Under the pieces are notes generated by a model that had not been told where the DNA came from, made no database searches, and was given only the letters and a program-made list of their open reading frames with translations. Positions 58,687 to 64,000 of a stretch of 64,000 nt of DNA are shown here, piece by piece. Source of the stretch: Hyphodiscus hymeniophilus (Eukaryota; Ascomycota; Leotiomycetes; Helotiales; Hyphodiscaceae). Both the position numbers and the translations under genes were made by a program. The stretch covers positions 1,054,001 to 1,118,000 of the forward strand of contig VNKQ01000018.1 of the NCBI GenBank assembly GCA_016508695.1, written 5' to 3'. Position 1 is the first letter of the stretch. Every line of letters starts with the position of its first letter.

Positions 58687-59923
58687 TCAAATATAGATCT
58701 CAGCATCCTCTAGAACATCAATCAAAACCAGCTCAACTTGAGAAGTGATTAATATGCCATCGAACTTCATGAGCTTCTCCTCTGCTTTGACCCTAAGGTC
58801 TTCCTTGAAATCTTGTAGAGATCGGGTGAATCGACGAAAGAGCTCCTCCTCGAGCTCACTAAACTTTGCCTTCGGCATTTTCAGTACCTCTTCCGCCAAC
58901 CTCATTTGTTCTTGCTCCCAGAGATGGAACACGCCATTCAATACCTGAGTGGCACCATACGCCAACCTAGATGCTGGTAATATCCGGTTTGGCTGTGGTT
59001 GCCAGGGTGGCAAGCCTCTTACTATGGCTCGGAGATATTCGTTTGCAGTTGATCCAAGGGGGTATTCACGGAAAGGTACCTCAACTTTCGCTCTGGTGCC
59101 CAAATACTCGGCCCACGGTGTGACTGGTTCGTAGTAACCGTATTGAGCACCAGTAAGATCTAATGCAAAAGTTCCCCGTCCTTTTGCGAGCACGAGCTTC
59201 CAGATCATGTGCGGCATGTCGATCGATTCGCCGTCCTTGCCATAATATTTTGATCTTCCGTCTTCACTCACAGCATGACTTGTTGTCTCCTCTGCCTCTT
59301 TGACAGGAATGACCTCTCTCTTGTGATTTTTGGTTCGAAGTCCTATCTCAGTAATGGATGAAATAATTCCTATTGGCAATCAGGACGAATACTTGCGATA
59401 AAGAGTCACTGAAGCTCAGCTACTTACCTGAAACGAACATTCCCACGATATGTGGGAGTGCAGCCACTGCGTCACTACAAGCACTCTGCGTGAGTACAGC
59501 CTGCTTGCCTTGTTCATTCAAGTCCAGGTTCGTAGGGAAAGGGATCATGCAGTGCCATTCCGACAAGACTGAGTCCGGCTTATTGCCGTCATGCATGAAC
59601 AATTTTCCATCCTTCGATTCCACCTTGACCACTGGTACGTCCCAAAGCGCCTCACGGTAGATGTAGAATATCTTCTGAAGAGTCGCGCCCGCACGATAGA
59701 GAGCCGTACGTGCCTGGTGGCCTTGGCAAGTCTTCTTGTGGCTGCTCCAGTGGGCTTTTTGGCAGGCGGTATCGCAGTAGTAAGTTCTTTCTGTCGCTGG
59801 GCCAGGGGCGTCTTTGCAGCCGGTACAGCCTCGAGCGGCCAGACTGTTGCAATTCGCGCACATGGTAGGTTGGATGCCACCTGGTGGTGTCAATTTCGGA
59901 GAAGGTGTGGTGCTTGAAGACAT
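58687..59923 (-). CDS. MYND zinc-finger protein, paralogue A
   Basis: Two exons, 59923-59428 and 59369-58687, joined by a 58-nt intron (GTAAGT...AATAG); 392 residues. The MYND finger spans residues 22-63: CANC, CTGC, then YYCDTACQKAHWSSHKKTC with the typical C-x3-C-x-x-x-H-W...H-x3-C pattern. The second part contains SEWHCMIPFPTN, the core motif FALDLTGAQYGYYEPV (~residues 233-248) and a charged helical C-terminus (LEEELFRRFTRSLQDFKEDL). MYND fingers bind proline-rich partners; the core domain is unknown to me. Same organisation and intron position as the gene at 60356-61565, indicating tandem duplication. Confidence 0.85.
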
Positions 59924-60355
59924 TTTGAGGAGTTTTGACCGGATGGTACTGGTTATCGAGGACTTAGTTCATCTCCAAATCTTGTTCCTTCAAAGTGCAT
60001 ACCCCAGAAGTCCTGTGATATTGCTGATTGCTATTTTCGACAGAGTTGTGTCGATCGAGAAAGGAAGAAAGTTGAGGAGAGCGGACGCAATTTGATCAAA
60101 AACACGATCGGGGCCAAGAAGCTGCTAGATGATTCGGCTACTTGAGTGAATGAGTTCGCACAAAGTGAACACGTGTTTTGTTGAGCAGCACAATGGCTTT
60201 ATTTCATGACAGAGAAGAAGCGAGATGTATTTAAATGAAGCCGCAAGTGAGACGTTTGGTGTCGGATTGTGATATGTATTTGGGTTTCTTTCCGTAATAT
60301 TTCCTAGACTTCAAGTTTCAGGACAGTAACATGGCTGATATGGTACGGAGCCCAG
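59924..60355. other. Intergenic between MYND paralogues
   Basis: Promoter of paralogue A and 3' flank of paralogue B; AT-rich, nothing else seen. Confidence 0.4.
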
Positions 60356-61565
60356 TCAACCTTGGATCTTGTGTCCACCGTTCAAACCTGCCAGCTGCTT
60401 CTGGGTTTCCCTGCCAAGATGGTCTATAAAGTCTTGCAACGTATTCCCAACTCGCTGAACCAAATCTCTTCGCGCTCTGTCGAATTCAAGTTGTGACAGC
60501 TTCAACATAGCCTGCACAGTGGTGTGATTGTCTTCCTCCCATTCCATCAAGGCATCTCTCATCACTCGCCCGGCATTGATATTGAGAGTAGCATTAAAAC
60601 CTTGCCGACCTGGTTCCTCCGTCAGAATAGTCTCATAATACTTCTTGAACTCACCAAACCTCTGATTCTCTTTACCAGTAACAAAGTTTTTGGTTCGAGA
60701 CTTGTGATAAGTCAGGCAAGAAACAACGGGATCGTAATAGCCATACTGCGCCCCAGAGAGGTCAATGATGAAATCACCCCCTCCATTCTTTAGAGTGACT
60801 TGGAGGATTTGATGGCCATATTCCTTATTGTCACTTTCTGCGCCATTGAGGGGATTGACGAAAACTGTATGACGCTTCGGGTTTTTACTGATAATGGTAT
60901 GTTCCAGGATTTTCGACGCAAGGTCTGCAATGTTCAGTATATATATTGGCAAGTGGAACGTCATGAACACATACCAGACACCAGACGCTCGATAATGTCA
61001 TGCATGCAAGCAATTGCTTCGGTACAAGCCATGTCGGCCAGAAGAGCATGCTTGTCATCCGCCATGGGAAGCAACTTCGAGGGAAACCTATGAGTGTAAG
61101 TGAAGAACGCCAAGAGGAGATTGCGAGGGGAATTGAAATATCCATGGGCCTTACCGGAAACAAGCAGTGCCACTCAGAGATAAGTGGGCCCGCCAGTCCA
61201 ATATAGACGTACATTTTGCCGTCCTTTTTCTCGACCTTCGCCACAGCAGTATCGAAAATCTTCTCTCGATACATGTAGAAGAGATCTCGGAGAACCCTTC
61301 CCGCTCGGTGTAGTTTCTTCTGTGTTCGTAGAGCTTTACAAAGACCCTTATGTTTAACCCAGTCAATCTTCTGACAGTCGATGTTGCAATAGTAGACTGC
61401 GCCCGTTTGTTCCGTATTTCCAGGCGTACCTTTGCATCCTTGGCAGGCCAGCGCCGCTGGTCGCTTGCAGACACCACAAATTTTGGGCATATGGAGGGCC
61501 ACAATTTCGGTAGGACGTACGGCTATGGCGATTGTTTTTGATTGTATTGAAATGTCATGAGACAT
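60356..61565 (-). CDS. MYND zinc-finger protein, paralogue B
   Basis: Three exons, 61565-61155, 61074-60975 and 60924-60356; 359 residues. An internal ATG at 61490 (MPKICGVCKRP), right before the finger, is an alternative start. MYND residues: CGVC, CQGC, YYCNIDCQKIDWVKHKGLC. Shared with paralogue A: LHRAGRVLRDLFYMYRE, SEWHC, FIIDLSGAQYGYYDPV (~residues 221-236) and a helical end (LVQRVGNTLQDFIDHL). Paralogue A lacks intron 1. GTTTCC occurs at both ends of that intron (exon side near 61160, and 61087-61082), so two acceptors, 61088 and 61075, give in-frame products if the donor is GTTTCC or GTAAGG respectively. Confidence 0.82.
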
Positions 61566-63119
61566 AATTTTGAAGGTGAGAGTCTCGCACCTTGGGACTT
61601 GGCAAGAACCAGTCAGACAGCTGGCTGAGCGCTTCTGCACTCGGAGACAATCGGTTTGCCTTGCTTTTGAGAGAAGACAAGATATCTCGGAGAGACACCA
61701 CTACTTTTCGGATCGACTCTTTGCGAAAAGGGGACAATCCTGCTGTGGACAGTAAATGGTAGATGAGGCTAGTTCGATGAACAGTCACGTGCTCGCCTAT
61801 TCTCGGCTGGCCCCTGAGCTTTGCTAACCTGGAGGTACCGCACGACGGACGGTAGGGAGACAAAGCAGACCATTTGAATGATCATACAAGCATCTCTCTG
61901 ATTAAAGCACTAGTGTTGAAGCCATCAATGAGATGGGCACTCGACTTGCCACATGAATGGCTTTGGGACAAACAAAGCAATGCTTTCATAGACCTAGAAC
62001 AAGGGACACTGCTACGCTGGCCAGGTGGCTTGGCTTCCAAGTAAGTGCTTCTGATGGAACTAACGGCTCTCAATTACCGGAAGAAGCGACCAGCTTCCGC
62101 CAGATGCCAGTCCCTTGGTCACGGTCAGAGTCGATCTCACCTCCAGAGACGATTGATGGCCAGCAACCCCCGGGTATCCACTTGGATTGGTCCAGCTATT
62201 GACAATTTATACTGCCAACCTGGGCGCAAGAAGGACTATCGCGATTTGATGTTGCACCAGGAATCTGGAGGTCTACTCTGTAATAACGATGTTCAATGCC
62301 TACTTCTTGAGAAAATCGGATGGGATGATTGAGAATGCTGCTATCAAAGTTGCAAAGAGTCTCCTATAGTATACAGGTGCCGCTGGGCAGTTATGTGGTT
62401 CCTCGCCATATCATGCGACCAGTAGGATACAAAAGTGCAGCTAGGGGTTACCGATGAATGGGTAGTATCATTGAAGTTGATCAGAATGGGTTGAGAAGCG
62501 TCATGTTATCTGGCAAAGCACGCGAAGTCCAAAGAGCTGGAGACTTTTTACGAGACGATTCAAGAAAGATGGTATAGATTCAGATTGATTGAGCAAGTCA
62601 CTTGATTGACTCATTATCTGTGAGGAAGCTTGTTTGAATAGAGCGCTGTCCCCTTTGGAAACTTTTGGGGTTTCTTATCGGGTCTAACGCACCCTTTTGC
62701 GGGAATAAAACAGATTTGTCTTTAATATCCAGGACCAAAATGAAAGAGAAAACCTGATATTCCCCTACTCATTTGACTCTGTGCAAGTGGGGAATTGCGT
62801 AATGAGTGATGGCTGTTGATATTCACATTCTTACCTACAAAGAATCAAATTGTTTGTTGAAAGCCCTTGAGCGATCCCGGAACCGGGGTCAAAACCGGAC
62901 GTGAGATGAATCGTTCAACTGAACTGAAGTGAGGTTTGGAATTTGCTTGTATTCCTTTGCGCCATCAATGCAATCAAGTGCCGACTCCAAGGGTATCAAA
63001 TCGCAATATCTCCATATATGCCATGCGCCGAAGTCCCAATGCCCATGACTGCCCTAACCTTTCGGTCAATCAAGGTGTTCGCCTCCATTGGCGGCCCAAA
63101 GCAATTCCTACTACTCTCA
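61566..63119. other. Intergenic
   Basis: Promoter of MYND paralogue B and 3' flank of the APC11 gene; no convincing frame. Confidence 0.4.
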
Positions 63120-63578
63120 TCATGCTACACCCCTCAACAAGACAACGCCAGGTGGTGCGGAGGGGCCAACAGCTGTATTGTCCGTCCATTCGAATTCTGC
63201 AAGCCCACATCAGTCTATGCCCCTATCAGAAGATCCCGCAATCACTCACTCTGTCTGCACATCGGACATTGCCCCTTTGAAGAATCCTGCTTGATCCACT
63301 CTACGATGCAATGCTGCCTTCGTTTCAGCCCTGCTCTACCACGGGCGGATCCGACTCACCATGTGAAAGTTGTGCCCGCATCTGCCTGAGACTGGGGAGT
63401 TTTAGCAATATTCTGGTACGGTCGAGGAGGACATACGCAGGCTGCAATCATCACCTGGGTATTTGCATGTAGGACAGGTGCCATCGAAATGGACCTGACA
63501 GATACCGCAGACGTCGTCGTCGGGGATATCCCATCGCCAGGTCGCCACTGCATTCCATTTGCGGATTTTGACCTTCAT
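63120..63578 (-). CDS. apc11: Anaphase-promoting complex subunit 11 (RING-H2)
   Basis: Four small exons on the minus strand: 63578-63437, 63385-63360, 63313-63250, 63196-63120; introns are 51, 46 and 53 nt, and phases close to 102 residues. The start MKVKIRKWNAVATWRWDIPD is the family hallmark. The RING-H2 ligands follow: CGIC-QVHFDGTCPTC, C in DDCSL, CGHNFHMHC (made across introns 1 and 2) and CPMCRQKFEW (made across intron 3). Apc11 pairs with the cullin Apc2 as the catalytic core of the APC/C ubiquitin ligase and recruits the E2. An upstream ATG at 63590 (MRII) is in frame. The C-terminal 22 residues after FEW are a lineage-specific tail. Confidence 0.92.
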
Positions 63579-63971
63579 TATGATTCGCACTGCGAAATAA
63601 ACAGATACTTATGGATATCAAGTGCTCGAGTGAGAATCTCTGGAAGCTTGAATGATTTGGACGTGTGCTGTGGACGTTGCATGTTTACATTTGCCTTAGC
63701 GGTGTTTATGAGTTTCCAGGGTCTTCTGGTGTTCACGTGCTCATTTTAGAGCTTATCAATTGCCTGCAGAAGCCGTGTAACCAGAAACCGTCTGTCTACA
63801 GAGAGCTTCCCCACCTCCCCTCATCCATTCACCCTTGAAACTTGAATTTGATCCGCAACCTCTGGGGTTTTTTCTCACAGCTTCACCCCAATTTCAAGCG
63901 TCATCACAACAATCAACGACCAACAAACGCCAAATCTCATGCTCACTCGATAACGGGCCCAATAGCACGCC
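63579..63971. promoter_or_regulatory. Divergent promoter region, APC11 / right-edge gene
   Basis: About 390 bp between two divergent starts; the right part is a CAA/CT-rich leader typical of fungal 5' UTRs. Confidence 0.4.
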
Positions 63972-64000
63972 ATGGCGGTAGCAACTCTCTCAATGAGAGC
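63972..64000 (+). CDS. Start of a gene cut by the window edge
   Basis: ATG at 63972 in a strong context (CGCCATGGCG) after a C/A-rich leader; reads MAVATLSMR and runs off the window. Identity cannot be told. Confidence 0.45.

Noticed and set aside
1..64000. Transposon or repeat-induced-mutation islands
   Set aside because: No terminal repeats, transposase or reverse-transcriptase motifs, or long AT-only islands were seen on reading through.

Overview
The window is nuclear DNA of a filamentous ascomycete (Pezizomycotina). The evidence is the intron style (mostly 43-80 nt, GT...CTAAC/CTGAC...AG), a Zn2Cys6 regulator, a fungal bZIP with a DUF3425-type C-terminus, a pisatin-demethylase-like P450, a kinesin-5 with a BimC box, and a hydrophobin-like secreted protein. 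The class is probably Leotiomycetes, but that is only an impression from protein style. I see no transposon, rRNA, tRNA or CRISPR array.

Layout. 0-5 kb: C-terminal part of a large basic, serine-rich membrane-tail protein, then a C2H2-tailed unknown. 5.5-10.3 kb: two same-strand DEDDy-type 3'-5' exonuclease-domain genes. 11.6-15 kb: a cysteine-rich unknown and a six-exon cytochrome P450, convergent with a four-exon old-yellow-enzyme flavin oxidoreductase (15.4-16.7 kb). 17.8-18.4 kb: a three-exon, eight-cysteine hydrophobin-like gene that no long ORF reveals. 19-21.8 kb: three minus-strand charged helical proteins, perhaps diverged relatives. 22.6-24.3 kb: bZIP factor with a 3.1 kb upstream region.

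27.4-36.6 kb is a housekeeping block: kinesin-5, a PHAF1/UPF0183 protein divergent from it, and a mitochondrial isoleucyl-tRNA synthetase. 37.3-43.2 kb: a Zn2Cys6 factor, an alternative (type II) NADH dehydrogenase whose reading frame looks broken in two places, and a two-exon unknown. 43.9-44.9 kb holds a poorly resolved minus-strand gene. About 9.7 kb (45-54.65 kb) then has no recognisable gene; it carries five same-orientation TACCTTACCT motifs and a C-rich leader-like block.

54.65-56.1 kb: metaxin/SAM37-like mitochondrial outer-membrane protein. 58.7-61.6 kb: two tandem MYND-finger paralogues sharing a DL(T/S)GAQYGYY core. 63.1-63.6 kb: four-exon APC11 RING subunit of the anaphase-promoting complex, divergent from a gene that begins at the right edge.

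Most genes are unrelated housekeeping or accessory functions. The only likely functional or evolutionary groupings are the exonuclease pair, the MYND pair, the P450/oxidoreductase pair and possibly the 19-21.8 kb trio. Exon boundaries were worked out by eye from frame, splice consensus and family resemblance; no search was run.
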